Assembly: GCF_025787225.1 (NCBI RefSeq)
Contig: NZ_CP090958.1
Span: 3,582,550-3,646,549 of the forward strand
DNA: 64,000 bases
From: Saxibacter everestensis
GTDB lineage: Bacteria > Actinomycetota > Actinomycetes > Actinomycetales > Brevibacteriaceae
Reading direction: 5' to 3'
Translations under genes and position numbers: made by a program
Shown here: positions 1 to 10,426 of the stretch, in pieces
Numbering within the stretch: position 1 is the stretch's first letter
Layout of the letters: every line of letters starts with the position of its first letter
Notes under the pieces: model-generated
Told to the model about the DNA's origin: nothing
The model's input: only the letters and a program-made list of their open reading frames with translations
The model's database searches: none

Positions 1-1178
1 TGCAGGGGGCGACCGGCCTGGAAAAGGCCGAGAACGACTTGCTGGCCGGCACCGACGACGCGCTGTTCTACCAAACGATGTCAGACCTGTTCACCGGCGA
101 ACAGCCGGCTGGCGCGGCGGTCGAACTGACCATCAACGCCAAGGCGCAGAAAGCGGCCTGGGACGCCCTCGGCGGTCAGAAGGGCGCAGCGGTCGCCATT
201 GATCCTTCGACCGGGCAGATCCTGGCAATGGTCTCCAAGCCCGGCTTCGATCCGAACAAGATCGCGACCCATAACGGCGAGGACTCCAAGGCTGCCTACG
301 AGGCGCTGAGCACCGACGAGGACAAGCCGTACTTCAACCGCGCCATCGCCGGCAACCTGTATCCGCCGGGTTCGACATTCAAGCTTGTCACCGCTGCCAC
401 CGCGCTGGAGTCAGGTGACTTCAACACGAATTCCGAGCTGAACGGGTCCGCCGCCCTGGACCTGCCGCAAACGACCTCGGTGATCCGGAACTCCAACAAA
501 CGGGCCTGCGGGCCCAACGATAAGGTCTCGATGATGCAGGCACTCACTATCTCCTGCAACACCGCGTTCGCCCAGCTCGGCATGGACGTCGGCGCGGACA
601 AGCTCCGCGAGCAGGCACAGAAGTTCGGCTTCGAGACAGATCTGGACATTCCGTTGAACGTCTCGGAAAGCACTTTTCCTGATGATCCCAATGCCCCGCA
701 GACGGCGCAGAGCGCGATCGGCCAGTTCGATGTGCGTGCCACGCCATTGCAGATCGCGATGGTGTCCGCGGCAATCGCCAACAATGGCACCCTGATGAAG
801 CCGAACCTGGTCAAGCAGGTGACTACCCAGAAGTCACTGAGCGTGATCGAGAAGCCGAGCGCCTCGGAGCTGTCCAAGCCGATTTCCGAGGACACGGCCG
901 CCCAGCTCACCGAGATGATGCAGTCCGTGGTGAATTCCGGCACCGGACGCAGCGCGAAGATTCCCGGTATCGATGTCGCCGGCAAGACCGGCACCTCGCA
1001 GAACGTGGAGGGGGCTGCACCGCACGCCTGGTTCACGTCGTTCGCTCCGGCGAATGACCCAAAGGTCGCGGTGGCGGTCGTCGTCGAAAGTGGCGGTAAT
1101 GCCGGGAGCGACGCATCCGGAGCCCAGGTCGCCGGTCCAGTGGCCACAGCAATTACCAAGGCGGTGTTGAACAAATGA
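1..1178 (+). CDS. pbpA: Penicillin-binding protein A (class B transpeptidase), 5' truncated
   Basis: The reading frame is open from base 3, so the N-terminus lies outside the window. What remains is the penicillin-binding transpeptidase domain that cross-links peptidoglycan outside the membrane. The three active-site motifs are in order: STFK (in [13 protein letters not shown]), SCN (in [11 protein letters not shown]) and KTGTS. Actinobacterial PbpA is about 480-490 residues, so roughly 100 residues with the membrane anchor and dimerisation domain are missing. The stop TGA overlaps the ATG of the next kinase gene (ATGA), indicating translational coupling. The pbpA-pknA-pknB order is the conserved cell-shape operon, normally preceded by pstP and rodA. 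The identification is very secure. Confidence 0.95.
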   Translation, partial: QGATGLEKAENDLLAGTDDALFYQTMSDLFTGEQPAGAAVELTINAKAQKAAWDALGGQKGAAVAIDPSTGQILAMVSKPGFDPNKIATHNGEDSKAAYEALSTDEDKPYFNRAIAGNLYPPGSTFKLVTAATALESGDFNTNSELNGSAALDLPQTTSVIRNSNKRACGPNDKVSMMQALTISCNTAFAQLGMDVGADKLREQAQKFGFETDLDIPLNVSESTFPDDPNAPQTAQSAIGQFDVRATPLQIAMVSAAIANNGTLMKPNLVKQVTTQKSLSVIEKPSASELSKPISEDTAAQLTEMMQSVVNSGTGRSAKIPGIDVAGKTGTSQNVEGAAPHAWFTSFAPANDPKVAVAVVVESGGNAGSDASGAQVAGPVATAITKAVLNK

Positions 1179-2935
1179 GGCCAGCAAGTGGCGTAGTACT
1201 GGGCAACCGGTACAAGCTGACCGAAAGAATCGCCGTCGGCGGCATGGGCGAGGTGTGGAAGGGCGACGACGTCGTTCTTTCTCGAGTCGTCGCCGCCAAG
1301 ATCCTCAAAGAGGAATACACCGGCGACCCGAGCTTCCTCGAGCGTTTCCGCGCCGAAGCCCGCAATATGGGCGCCCTGTCGAACCCCGGGATCGCGGGCG
1401 TCTACGACTATGGCGAAGAGGACAATTCGCCGTACCTCGTGATGGAGTACGTGCCCGGCGAGCCGCTGTCCGCCATCCTCGATCGCGACCCGCAGCTAAG
1501 CGTCGACCGCACGCTGGATTACGTCTCGCAGGCTGCTCTCGCCTTGCACGCTGCCCATCAGGCCGGAGTCGTGCATCGCGACGTGAAGCCCGGAAACATC
1601 CTGATTACGCCGGATGAGCGGGTGAAGATCACCGACTTCGGCATTGCCCGGGTCACCGATCAGGTTCCGCTGACGAAGACCGGACAGGTGATGGGAACCG
1701 CGCAGTACCTGGCGCCGGAACAGGCCACCGGCAAGCCGGCGGCACCGTCATCGGACATCTATGCCCTCGGTGTCATCGCCTACGAGGCGCTAGTCGGGGA
1801 ACGTCCGTTCACCGGCGACAGCCAGGTCGCCATCGCGATGGCCCAGGTCAACGAAGCCCATCCGCCGCTGCCCGACTCCGTTCCGGAGCCGGTGCGACGC
1901 CTGGTGGACTGCCTGCTGGCCAAGAAGCCCACCGACCGTCCGCAAGAGGCCAGGAGTCTGGCCGCCGCCGCTGATGCGCTGCGACGAAACGATGTCGCCG
2001 CCGCGGAGTCAGCCGTGCCCGAGATGATCACGGATGGCGGTGCGACCCAGGCCACGACCGTGATGGACAGCGGTCCGACGCAGGCCACCACCGTCGTGCC
2101 CGCCGCTGCCTTCGGAGCCGGGGCTGCCGCCGGCGCTGCGGCAGGCGGCCGGCACACGCAGAATTTCGATGACGTCGTCGGAGCCGGCGGGGAATACGCG
2201 GCCTCCGACGTCTATGGCGACGGCGACCCAGACGCCGAGCAGGTCGACGAGAAGAAAAAGATGTCGAAGGGCAAGATCGCGGCCATCGTGATCGGCATCC
2301 TGCTGCTACTCGTACTGCTCGGCATCCTGCTTGCCAACACCGTTTTCAAGCCCACCGCCCCGCCGCCGACCGAGACATCGTCGGCGCCGACGACGGTGGT
2401 GACCAGGACCGAGACAACGGAAGAGGAATCGCCTTCGTCTCCGCCACCACCGCAGGAGACCACGGAGGAACCGGAGCAAACCGAGACTTCCGAGCCCGCG
2501 GATGAGACCGTCACCATTAACCCGGACGACTACATCGGCCGGGCCGGCGACGAGGTTGCCCAGGACCTGATCGCCAAGGGCCTTCAGGTCAGGCAGGTCC
2601 AGGTTGAGAGCGACCGGGACTTCGGTCTCGTGGATGGCATCCGCCCCGGAGGCGACGGCTACACCTTTACCGAGGGCGAAACCGTCACCGTCGAGGTATC
2701 ACGAGGCAATGAACCCGACCCGTCCGAAACCGAGACCTCCGAGCAGCCGACCACTCCGGAGGATACCGAGGGTGAGACGGATAACGATGACGGCGGCGAG
2801 GGCAACGGCAATGGCCGCGATAACAGCGGCCGGAATGGCAATGGCAACGGTGGTGGCGAGGGCTCGCTGAACGACACGACGGCTGAGAACACCGGAGCCG
2901 GCACCACGAACAATTCCCATTCGGAGAAACTATGA
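1175..2935 (+). CDS. pknA: Membrane Ser/Thr protein kinase with one PASTA-like domain (PknA position)
   Basis: This 586-residue Hanks-type kinase has a glycine loop (GGMGEV), ATP-binding Lys42, the catalytic HRDVKPGN loop near 134-141 and DFG near 154. An Ala-rich linker follows, then one membrane span near 366-388 ([17 protein letters not shown]). Outside the cell come a Thr/Glu/Pro-rich stretch, one PASTA-like unit (about 448-515) and a Gly/Asn-rich tail. Mycobacterial PknA lacks a PASTA domain, so the name rests on operon position, not on domain layout. It overlaps pbpA and pknB by 4 bp at each end. By family knowledge it phosphorylates division and wall-synthesis proteins. Confidence 0.9.
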   Translation: MRPASGVVLGNRYKLTERIAVGGMGEVWKGDDVVLSRVVAAKILKEEYTGDPSFLERFRAEARNMGALSNPGIAGVYDYGEEDNSPYLVMEYVPGEPLSAILDRDPQLSVDRTLDYVSQAALALHAAHQAGVVHRDVKPGNILITPDERVKITDFGIARVTDQVPLTKTGQVMGTAQYLAPEQATGKPAAPSSDIYALGVIAYEALVGERPFTGDSQVAIAMAQVNEAHPPLPDSVPEPVRRLVDCLLAKKPTDRPQEARSLAAAADALRRNDVAAAESAVPEMITDGGATQATTVMDSGPTQATTVVPAAAFGAGAAAGAAAGGRHTQNFDDVVGAGGEYAASDVYGDGDPDAEQVDEKKKMSKGKIAAIVIGILLLLVLLGILLANTVFKPTAPPPTETSSAPTTVVTRTETTEEESPSSPPPPQETTEEPEQTETSEPADETVTINPDDYIGRAGDEVAQDLIAKGLQVRQVQVESDRDFGLVDGIRPGGDGYTFTEGETVTVEVSRGNEPDPSETETSEQPTTPEDTEGETDNDDGGEGNGNGRDNSGRNGNGNGGGEGSLNDTTAENTGAGTTNNSHSEKL

Positions 2936-4875
2936 ACGATCGTCGCGTACTAGCTGGACGCTACGAAATTCGATCCATCCTCGGCCGTGGAGGCATGGCC
3001 GAGGTTCACGAGGGGCTCGACACCAGGCTCGGCCGAACCGTCGCCATCAAGCTGTTGCGTTCCGACCTTGCCCGTGATCCGTCTTTCCAGGCTCGGTTAC
3101 GCCGTGAGGCACAATCTGCAGCTGCGCTGAATCACCCGACAATTGTCGCGGTCTACGATTCTGGCGAAGAGGTCGTTCACGAGGCCGGCGGCGAGGACAT
3201 CCACGTGCCGTTCATCGTGATGGAGTACGTCAAGGGCAAAACCCTGCGTGAAATCATCAAGCGCGAGGGCGGCGCGACGATCCGCGAGGCCCTGGATATT
3301 TCGGCAGGCGTGCTGTCTGCCCTGCAGTACAGCCACCGGGCGGGCATCGTGCACCGCGACATCAAACCGGCAAACGTCATGCTGACGCCGAATGGCGATG
3401 TGAAGGTGATGGACTTCGGCATCGCTCGCGCGCTGGCGGATTCCGGCGCCACGATGACACAGACCCAGGCGGTAGTCGGGACCGCTCAGTACCTTTCGCC
3501 CGAGCAGGCCCGTGGCGAGCTCGTCGATGCGCGAAGCGACCTTTATTCAGCCGGCTGCCTGATGTACGAGCTATTGACCGGGCAACCCCCGTTCACCGGT
3601 GATTCTCCCGTATCTGTCGCCTATCAGCACGTGCGGGAAGTTCCTGAGCCTCCCTCGTCGATCAATCCGGCGATCAACGAGGCATTGGACGCCGTCGTGA
3701 TGCACGCCCTGAAGAAAGAGCGGGACGAACGCTACCAGGATGCCGCGCAGTTCCGCGATGACGTGCTCGCTGCCCGGGACGGCCGTCCGCTGAGCCTTTC
3801 CGGCCCGGATGACGATGCCACCGTCGCCATGGGCGCGGCAGGCCTCGTCGGCGGGGCCGCGGGAGCTGCGGCTGCAGCCGGGGCGGCAGGAGCCACCCAG
3901 GCCTTCCCGCAGCAGCCGACCGCGGTCTATCCGATGCAAACAGCAAACGGCGCAAACGGCACCGCCGAGTCCGATCCGGCCGAGACAACCTTCGACCGGA
4001 TGATGTTGGGCGAGGCCGGAGCGAATCCCGGCGATGACGAGCCGCCCGTCGAGGAGAAAAAGAAGAAGACCCGCAAAACGGGCATGATCGTACTCGCCTG
4101 CGTGCTCATCGCCGCGCTGCTTGGCGCACTCGGCTACTGGCTGGTCGCGCTCAGCACGGCCGAGCCGGAGCCCGTGACATTTAAGCTCGACAACATGGTG
4201 AACGTTCCCGCCAGCCAGGCGGAACAAATCCTGGAAGGCAGAAGCCTCAAGGTCGTTCAGAAGGAACGCAACGATGACGAGGTGGTCGAAGGCAACGTGG
4301 CGGCCACCGACCCTGAGGCCGGTACGACCGTTGCCGAAGGATCGACAGTTACCCTCTTCGTGTCGACCGGCCCGGAAAGCATCGAAGTTCCGGACGTGAA
4401 CGGGCAGACCGAAACGTACGCCCGGCAACTGATCGCACAGGCTGGATTGACCGCGGGAAAGAACAATGAGGACTTCAGCCCGGATGTGGACAAGGGCAAC
4501 GTAATCCGCACCGACCCGAAGAAGGGCTCAAAGGTCGATCCGGACGAGCAGGTGGACCTGGTGCTGTCCAACGGCCAGATCGAGGTGCCCAACGTTACCG
4601 GCGAAGGTAGCAAGTCCGATGCCTGCAAGATCCTGGAATCCGATGACTACCAGCTGAAGTGCAAGACCAAGGACGTGGAAGACGAGAAGGCCGAAGAGGG
4701 CAGCGTAATCGGTCAGAGCACCGAAGGTGGCGAGGCCGTCGATCAGCACACCACGATCACCATCGAGATCGCTGTCAAGCCGGAACCGGAGCCAAGCCCT
4801 TCTGAGCCGGAACCGACACAGACGGAGACACCAACAATTCCGGTACCCACCCTCCCGGTGCCGCCCGAAGACTGA
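2932..4875 (+). CDS. pknB: PASTA-domain Ser/Thr protein kinase PknB
   Basis: This 647-residue kinase starts at an ATG overlapping the pknA stop. It has a glycine loop (GRGGMAEV), Lys40, the catalytic HRDIKPAN near 140-147 and DFGIAR. A lysine-rich juxtamembrane segment (EEKKKKTRK) precedes one membrane helix near 383-405. Outside are three PASTA units (about 412-477, 478-545 and 546-615) and a Pro/Glu/Thr-rich tail. PASTA domains bind muropeptides or lipid II and tune kinase activity to wall precursor supply. Likely substrates in this window are the CwlM-like protein at 49294-50451 and the MurJ-associated pseudokinase at 51987-54218. That link is inferred from Mycobacterium. Confidence 0.94.
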   Translation: MNDRRVLAGRYEIRSILGRGGMAEVHEGLDTRLGRTVAIKLLRSDLARDPSFQARLRREAQSAAALNHPTIVAVYDSGEEVVHEAGGEDIHVPFIVMEYVKGKTLREIIKREGGATIREALDISAGVLSALQYSHRAGIVHRDIKPANVMLTPNGDVKVMDFGIARALADSGATMTQTQAVVGTAQYLSPEQARGELVDARSDLYSAGCLMYELLTGQPPFTGDSPVSVAYQHVREVPEPPSSINPAINEALDAVVMHALKKERDERYQDAAQFRDDVLAARDGRPLSLSGPDDDATVAMGAAGLVGGAAGAAAAAGAAGATQAFPQQPTAVYPMQTANGANGTAESDPAETTFDRMMLGEAGANPGDDEPPVEEKKKKTRKTGMIVLACVLIAALLGALGYWLVALSTAEPEPVTFKLDNMVNVPASQAEQILEGRSLKVVQKERNDDEVVEGNVAATDPEAGTTVAEGSTVTLFVSTGPESIEVPDVNGQTETYARQLIAQAGLTAGKNNEDFSPDVDKGNVIRTDPKKGSKVDPDEQVDLVLSNGQIEVPNVTGEGSKSDACKILESDDYQLKCKTKDVEDEKAEEGSVIGQSTEGGEAVDQHTTITIEIAVKPEPEPSPSEPEPTQTETPTIPVPTLPVPPED

Positions 4876-5104
4876 GGCGCTGTTCGCTGCTGATCGCGAG
4901 TCGGCTTGTCCGCCGGCTCCGGACGCTGAGTCTGCTATCCCCCTAGTCAGACGGCGATTTCACTGCTGTTATTGAGGGACTAATACAGCACGGCGCCCTT
5001 CGCTCAGGCCCGCCAAGACCGGACCGACGTTGTATAGTCGAAGGTCGCAGAACGCCCCGATGCAATCAGAGATCGCGTTCATTGGCCCGAGCCGTAAGGA
5101 CAAA

Positions 5105-7222
5105 ATGAGTAAAACCATCGATTCCGGATCTGCCGGGCCCACGTCGCCCTCCGCCAAGAACCCGTTGGCGAAGGCGTCGACACTAAACCGGACAGTCTTC
5201 TTCGGCTCGGCCACGGTCATCGTTGCGGTCGCGCTCTGGGCGATCATCTCACCATCGTCTGCCGACCTGGCGATCTCGGCAGCAGTTGGGTGGATCTCCG
5301 GCGGGTTCGGTTGGTACTACTTCCTGGCCGCGACAATCTTCGTCGTGTTCGTGGTTTTCATCGCGGTATCCCGATTCGGCCGGGTCAAGCTCGGTCCCGA
5401 ACAGTCCAAGCCGCAGTTCAGCATGTTCACCTGGGCCTCGATGCTCTTCGCCGCCGGTATCGGCATCGACCTGATGTTCTTCTCGGTATCCGAACCGGTG
5501 AGCCAGTATCTCGCGCCGCCCACCGGCGACGGCGAAAGTGTTGCCGCCGCGCGTCAGGCCGTGGTCTGGACCCTGTTCCACTACGGGATCACCGGATGGG
5601 CGATGTACGCACTGATGGGAATGGCCCTGGCCTACTTTGCTTACCGTCACAACCTTCCCCTGAGCATCCGTTCCGCGCTCTACCCCATCTTCGGCAAGCG
5701 GGTCTGGGGAAAGCTGGGTGACACTGTCGACATCGCCGCCGTCCTCGGAACCATCTTCGGTATCGCCACGTCGCTCGGCATCGGCGTCGTGCAGCTCAAC
5801 TACGGCCTCAGCTTCCTGCTGGACATCCCGGAGAACGTGGGCGTTCAGATTGCACTCATCGCGGTCGCTGTCATCATGGCGACAGTTTCGGTGGTCTCCG
5901 GTGTTGAGAAAGGCATTCGCAGACTCTCCGAGCTGAACGTGGTGCTTGCCATCGCGCTCATGCTGTTCATTCTGTTCAGTGGCAACACACTATTCCTGCT
6001 CAACGGCATCGTGATGAACATCGGCGACTACGTCGCCAACTTCACTGACATGACGATGAACACATTCGCATTCGATCAGCCCACGGAGTGGCTCAATAGC
6101 TGGACTCTGTTCTTCTGGGCCTGGTGGATCGCCTGGGCGCCGTTCGTCGGCCTGTTCCTGGCCCGAATTTCCCGCGGCCGCACAATACGCCAGTTCGTCG
6201 CCTGCGTACTGATCATTCCGTTCCTCTTCATCCTGATCTGGATCTCGATCTTCGGAAACAGTGCACTCGATATCGCGATGAACGGCGGCGCAGCGGGCAC
6301 CGCGTTCGGTGAAGTCGCCATGAACCAGCCTGAACGCGCCTTCTACTCGATGCTCGATCAATACCCCGGCGTGCCGTTCAGTGCATCCGTTGCCACATTC
6401 ACCGGACTGCTCTTCTATGTGACCTCTGCCGATTCAGGTGCCCTGGTGATGTCGAACTTCACTTCACGGCTGCGCTCGAACGCGGATGACGGCGCCAAGT
6501 GGTTGCGTATCTTTTGGGCTGCCGCTACCGGCCTGCTCACCCTGGGAATGCTCATCGTCGGTGGTGTGACCACCCTGCAGAACGCCACCATCATCATGGG
6601 CTTGCCGTTCTCCTTCGTCATGTTCTTCATCATGTACGGCCTATACAAGGCGCTGCGGATCGAAGGGCGAAAGCTCGATAGTCTGCGTGGCACTCTGCCG
6701 GGATCATTGTCCGAGCGCACAACACCATCCGACCGCAACAGCCAGCGCACCTGGCGCCAACGGCTGGCGCGGTCGATGTCCTACCCGGGCAAACGCCAGA
6801 CCGAGCGGTTTATCGACGATGTATGCCGGCCGGCCCTATCCGATGTTGCCGAAGAGTTGCGCGAGCAAGGTGCGGAAGTGAAGTACACCGAGGGTGTGCT
6901 CGAATCGTGTGGTCTGACCCACCTCGACCTCGCGGTTTCAATGGGCGACGAAGATGACTTTGCCTACAAACTGTGGCCCGGGGAGTTCGAAACGCCATCC
7001 TTCGCCACCCGAACCCAGCGCAGCGAAGACAAGTACTACCGCGTTGAGGTTTACCTGGCCGAAGGAACGCAAGGCTATGACATAACCGGCTACTCGAAGG
7101 AGCAGGTCATCGGCGACATCCTCGATCAGCACGAACGCCACCTGCACTTCCTGCATCTTGGCCGGGAATCCCAGTCGACGAGCGGTGCCGACGACGACCC
7201 CGAGGCCAGCCTCGAGCACTGA
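5105..7222 (+). CDS. betT: BCCT-family choline transporter, BetT-like, with cytoplasmic C-terminal domain
   Basis: The protein is a 705-residue symporter of the betaine/choline/carnitine family with about 12 hydrophobic helices. The BCCT signature FFWAWWIAWAPFVGLFLAR is present, followed by ISRGRTIRQFV. The segment AAGIGIDLMFFSVSEP matches proton-coupled BetT better than sodium-coupled BetP. After the last helix, about 170 residues form a soluble C-terminal domain as in E. coli BetT, implicated there in osmotic control. An in-frame ATG exists at 5030. I chose 5105 because AAGGAC lies just upstream and the protein then begins MSKTIDSG. It leads an operon with betB (30 bp gap) and choline oxidase, so choline import is the likely role. 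Confidence 0.88.
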   Translation: MSKTIDSGSAGPTSPSAKNPLAKASTLNRTVFFGSATVIVAVALWAIISPSSADLAISAAVGWISGGFGWYYFLAATIFVVFVVFIAVSRFGRVKLGPEQSKPQFSMFTWASMLFAAGIGIDLMFFSVSEPVSQYLAPPTGDGESVAAARQAVVWTLFHYGITGWAMYALMGMALAYFAYRHNLPLSIRSALYPIFGKRVWGKLGDTVDIAAVLGTIFGIATSLGIGVVQLNYGLSFLLDIPENVGVQIALIAVAVIMATVSVVSGVEKGIRRLSELNVVLAIALMLFILFSGNTLFLLNGIVMNIGDYVANFTDMTMNTFAFDQPTEWLNSWTLFFWAWWIAWAPFVGLFLARISRGRTIRQFVACVLIIPFLFILIWISIFGNSALDIAMNGGAAGTAFGEVAMNQPERAFYSMLDQYPGVPFSASVATFTGLLFYVTSADSGALVMSNFTSRLRSNADDGAKWLRIFWAAATGLLTLGMLIVGGVTTLQNATIIMGLPFSFVMFFIMYGLYKALRIEGRKLDSLRGTLPGSLSERTTPSDRNSQRTWRQRLARSMSYPGKRQTERFIDDVCRPALSDVAEELREQGAEVKYTEGVLESCGLTHLDLAVSMGDEDDFAYKLWPGEFETPSFATRTQRSEDKYYRVEVYLAEGTQGYDITGYSKEQVIGDILDQHERHLHFLHLGRESQSTSGADDDPEASLEH

Positions 7223-7252
7223 ATCTCCCAGTTCCACAAAGAAGGAGGAGCA

Positions 7253-8737
7253 ATGAGCTCACCAGCAAGTCTGTTCATCGATGGCGAGTGGGTGCCTGCG
7301 ACCGCAGGCGGAACCCGTGACATCCACTGCCCGGCGAACGGCGAGTTCGTCGCCACCGTCTCTGAGGCCGGGACCGAGGATGTCCACCGGGCGATTGCGG
7401 CGGCACGCCATGCGTTCGACGCGGGCAGCTGGTCTGCCACCCCGGGACCGGAGCGCGGCGACCTGCTATTGAAAGTCGCCGAGCTCCTGCGCGAGCGCAA
7501 GGATGAGTTTGCCCGCGCCGAATCACTGGATACCGGAAAGCGTTTTGTCGAAAGCCAAATCGACATGGACGACATCGCAAACTGCTTCAGCTACTTCGGC
7601 AAACTCGCCGGACAGGACGCCGGACGATTGGTGGATGCCGGCAGCAACGATGTGCTCAGCCGCATAGTTTACGAACCGGTCGGCGTCTGTGGACTGATCA
7701 CTCCGTGGAACTATCCGCTGCTACAGGCCGCCTGGAAGATCGCGCCTGCCCTGGCCGCCGGAAATACCTTCATGCTGAAACCCAGCGAACTCACCCCACA
7801 CACCGCCATTCTGACAATGGATCTGCTCACCCAGGCCGGCCTTCCCGCAGGTGTCGCGAACCTCGTGCTCGGCGCAGGCGCCGTCGCCGGGGCACCGCTC
7901 TCCGAACATCCTGATGTCGACCTGGTCTCCTTCACCGGTGGGCTCGCCAGTGGCAAGACGATCGCAGCGAGCGCAGCCGCCACCGTCAAGAAGGTCGCCC
8001 TGGAGCTCGGCGGCAAGAACCCGAATGTCGTTTTCGCCGATGCGGACTTCGAAGCAGCGCTGGACAACGCCCTCAACGCAGCTTTCGTGGACTCCGGTCA
8101 GGTCTGCTCGGCGGGCGCGCGACTGCTTGTCGAGGAATCCATCCACGACCGGTTCGTCGACGAACTCACCCGTCGGGCCAGCCAGATCCGGCTCGGCGGT
8201 CCGTTCGACGAACAGGCCGAAACGGGCCCGTTGATCTCTGCGGCACATCGGGACAAGGTCACGGCGTACGTCAAGCAGGCGATCGCGGAGGGCGCCGAAC
8301 TGCGTTGCGGCGGCGAGTGGGGCAAGGGAGAGCTGGAATCCGGCTACTACTACCTGCCCACCGTGCTGGACAACGTACGCCGGGGTAGCACACCGGTCGT
8401 CGAAGAGGGCTTCGGGCCGGTCGTCACCGTAGAGACCTTCCGCACCGAGGAGGAAGCCATCGAGATCGCCAACGACACGAACTACGGCCTCGCCGGCGCG
8501 GTCTGGAGTCAGGACGCCGGAAAGTGCCAGCGCGTCGCCGGCCGGCTGCGCCACGGCACGATCTGGATCAACGACTACCACCCATATCTGCCGCAGGCCG
8601 AGTGGGGCGGATTCGGCCAGTCCGGCGTCGGTCGCGAACTGGGCCCGTCGGGACTCGCGGAGTATCAGGAAGCGAAGCACATTTACCAGAACCTGCGCCC
8701 AGCGGTCACAAACTGGTTTCCCCCGCACGCAGACTAA
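7253..8737 (+). CDS. betB: Betaine aldehyde dehydrogenase
   Basis: This 494-residue NAD(P)-dependent aldehyde dehydrogenase oxidises betaine aldehyde to glycine betaine in the cytoplasm. It shows the ALDH signature LELGGKNPN with the general-base Glu, and the nucleophile Cys285 in SGQVCSAG. PWNYPLLQ and the C-terminal WINDYHPYLPQAEWGG match betaine aldehyde dehydrogenases. The ribosome binding site GGAGGAG lies 4 bp before the ATG. It sits between the choline transporter and choline oxidase, which fixes the substrate better than sequence alone would. Length is normal for the family. Confidence 0.93.
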   Translation: MSSPASLFIDGEWVPATAGGTRDIHCPANGEFVATVSEAGTEDVHRAIAAARHAFDAGSWSATPGPERGDLLLKVAELLRERKDEFARAESLDTGKRFVESQIDMDDIANCFSYFGKLAGQDAGRLVDAGSNDVLSRIVYEPVGVCGLITPWNYPLLQAAWKIAPALAAGNTFMLKPSELTPHTAILTMDLLTQAGLPAGVANLVLGAGAVAGAPLSEHPDVDLVSFTGGLASGKTIAASAAATVKKVALELGGKNPNVVFADADFEAALDNALNAAFVDSGQVCSAGARLLVEESIHDRFVDELTRRASQIRLGGPFDEQAETGPLISAAHRDKVTAYVKQAIAEGAELRCGGEWGKGELESGYYYLPTVLDNVRRGSTPVVEEGFGPVVTVETFRTEEEAIEIANDTNYGLAGAVWSQDAGKCQRVAGRLRHGTIWINDYHPYLPQAEWGGFGQSGVGRELGPSGLAEYQEAKHIYQNLRPAVTNWFPPHAD

Positions 8738-8779
8738 CCCGCGCATCCGTCCTGAACATGAGGAAAGGAAGAATTACCG

Positions 8780-10330
8780 ATGCCAGAAAACTATGACTAC
8801 GTGGTAATTGGCGGCGGCTCTGCAGGCGCCGCCGTGGCCGCCCGGCTGAGCGAGGACCCGGATGTCAGCGTTGCCCTGATCGAAGCCGGTCCATCGGACG
8901 TCGACGACGACGCCATCCTGCAGGTCAGCCGCTGGATGGAACTGCTGGAATCAGGTTACGACTGGGACTACCAGGTCGAGCCGCAGGAAAACGGAAACTC
9001 GTTCATGCGCCATGCACGTGCCAAGGTGCTTGGTGGCTGCTCCTCGCACAACTCCTGCATCGCCTTCTGGGCCCCCAGGGAAGACCTCGACGAGTGGGCG
9101 GCAATGGGTGCGGTCGGCTGGGAGGCGGAAAACTGCTTCCCGGTCTTCAAGCGACTGGAGAACAACGATCAGGCCGGCGATGACCACGGGCACGACGGTC
9201 CGGTCCACCTCCGGCAGGTACCGCCCGTGGACAACTGCGGTGTCGCCCTGCTCGATGCCTGCGAGTCGATCGGCATCCCGCGAGTGCAGTTCAACGACGG
9301 CAACACCATCACCAAGGGTGCCAACTTCTTTCAGATCAATGTCCGCGAGGACGGAGTGCGGTCATCATCGTCCGTCAGCTACCTCCATCCGATCCTGGAG
9401 AGGCCGAATTTCACCCTGCTCACCGGCATCCGGGCTAAAAAGCTGAATTTCGACGCTAACCAGCGCTGCACAGGCGTCGACGTGCTGGACCGGGACCTGT
9501 TTCACACCCGCACCATTGCAGCCAACCGCGAAGTCGTGCTCTCTGCCGGCGCCATCGATTCCCCGAAGTTGCTGATGCTTTCCGGAATCGGTCCGGCCGA
9601 GCACCTGCAGGAGATTGGCATCGACGTTCTGGTCGACTCGCCGGGTGTCGGCTCGAATCTTCAGGACCACCCCGAGGGCGTCATCCAGTGGGAAGCGAAG
9701 CAGCCGATGACGCAGATCTCCACGCAGTGGTGGGAAATCGGCATCTTCTCCACAACAGAGGAGGGGCTGGACCGACCGGACCTGATGTTCCATTACGGTT
9801 CGGTACCCTTCGACATGCACACTGTCCGGCAGGGATATCCATCCACGGAGAACGGTTTTTGCCTGACCCCTAATGTGACTCACGCCAGATCCCGCGGTAC
9901 CGTCCGCCTGCGCAGCATTGATTCCAGGGACAAGCCTAGGGTCGATCCGCGCTACTTCACCGATCCGCACGATATGCGCGTCATGGTTGCCGGAATCAAG
10001 CTGGCCAGGGAGATTGTGAGCCAGCCCGCGATGGCCGACTGGGCAGGCCAGGAGCTCTACCCCGGGCCGGAGGTGCAGTCGGATGAGGAGATCACAGACT
10101 ACATCCGCAAAACTCACAACACTGTGTATCACCCCGCTGGCAGCGTGCGGATGGGAGCTGCCGATGACTCCCATTCGCCGCTCGACCCGGAGCTGCGAGT
10201 CAAGGGAGTAACCGGTCTGCGGGTAGCGGATGCTTCGGTGATGCCGGAGCTGACGACTGTGAATCCGAACATCACGACGATGATGATCGGCGAGCGCTGT
10301 GCCGACTTCGTAAAGGCCGCCAGCAGCTGA
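8780..10330 (+). CDS. codA: Choline oxidase (FAD-dependent GMC oxidoreductase)
   Basis: This 516-residue GMC flavoprotein resembles Arthrobacter globiformis choline oxidase more than choline dehydrogenase BetA. The Rossmann motif GGGSAGAAVAARLSEDP is at the N-terminus. GGCSSHNSC carries His90 at the position that binds FAD covalently (His99 in A. globiformis) and Ser92 (Ser101). Glu299, Val449, His451 and Asn495 match the active-site residues Glu312, Val464, His466 and Asn510, from my memory of that enzyme. Choline oxidase performs both oxidations, choline to betaine aldehyde to betaine, reducing O2 to H2O2. With betB next door, the aldehyde intermediate can be cleared by either enzyme. RBS AGGAAAGG precedes the ATG. 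Confidence 0.9.
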   Translation: MPENYDYVVIGGGSAGAAVAARLSEDPDVSVALIEAGPSDVDDDAILQVSRWMELLESGYDWDYQVEPQENGNSFMRHARAKVLGGCSSHNSCIAFWAPREDLDEWAAMGAVGWEAENCFPVFKRLENNDQAGDDHGHDGPVHLRQVPPVDNCGVALLDACESIGIPRVQFNDGNTITKGANFFQINVREDGVRSSSSVSYLHPILERPNFTLLTGIRAKKLNFDANQRCTGVDVLDRDLFHTRTIAANREVVLSAGAIDSPKLLMLSGIGPAEHLQEIGIDVLVDSPGVGSNLQDHPEGVIQWEAKQPMTQISTQWWEIGIFSTTEEGLDRPDLMFHYGSVPFDMHTVRQGYPSTENGFCLTPNVTHARSRGTVRLRSIDSRDKPRVDPRYFTDPHDMRVMVAGIKLAREIVSQPAMADWAGQELYPGPEVQSDEEITDYIRKTHNTVYHPAGSVRMGAADDSHSPLDPELRVKGVTGLRVADASVMPELTTVNPNITTMMIGERCADFVKAASS

Positions 10331-10349
10331 CCCGGTCGATAGCGGGGGC

Positions 10350-10411
10350 GCGGGGGCTCGCCTTTTGCAGGGTCGGCGTAGCGGTTCGGCGACCTTCAGC
10401 AGCGAGCCCGC
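10350..10411. terminator. Hairpin between convergent codA and MFS gene
   Basis: GCGGGGGCTCGC (10350-10361) pairs with GCGAGCCCGC (10402-10411), leaving a two-base bulge. A smaller GGTCG/CGACC stem lies inside. It fills the short gap between two convergent genes, so a bidirectional terminator is likely. There is no long T run. Confidence 0.5.
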
Positions 10412-10426
10412 CGGCGGCCGTCGCGC

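Noticed and set aside
3571-4428. 285-residue minus-strand frame inside pknB
   Set aside because: It covers the membrane helix and PASTA region of pknB, which is certain; the antisense product has no motif.
4876-5104. Terminator between pknB and betT
   Set aside because: Only a 5-bp GTCCG/CGGAC stem is visible; too weak to call. A TATAGT near 5032 might be a -10 for betT but has no clear -35.
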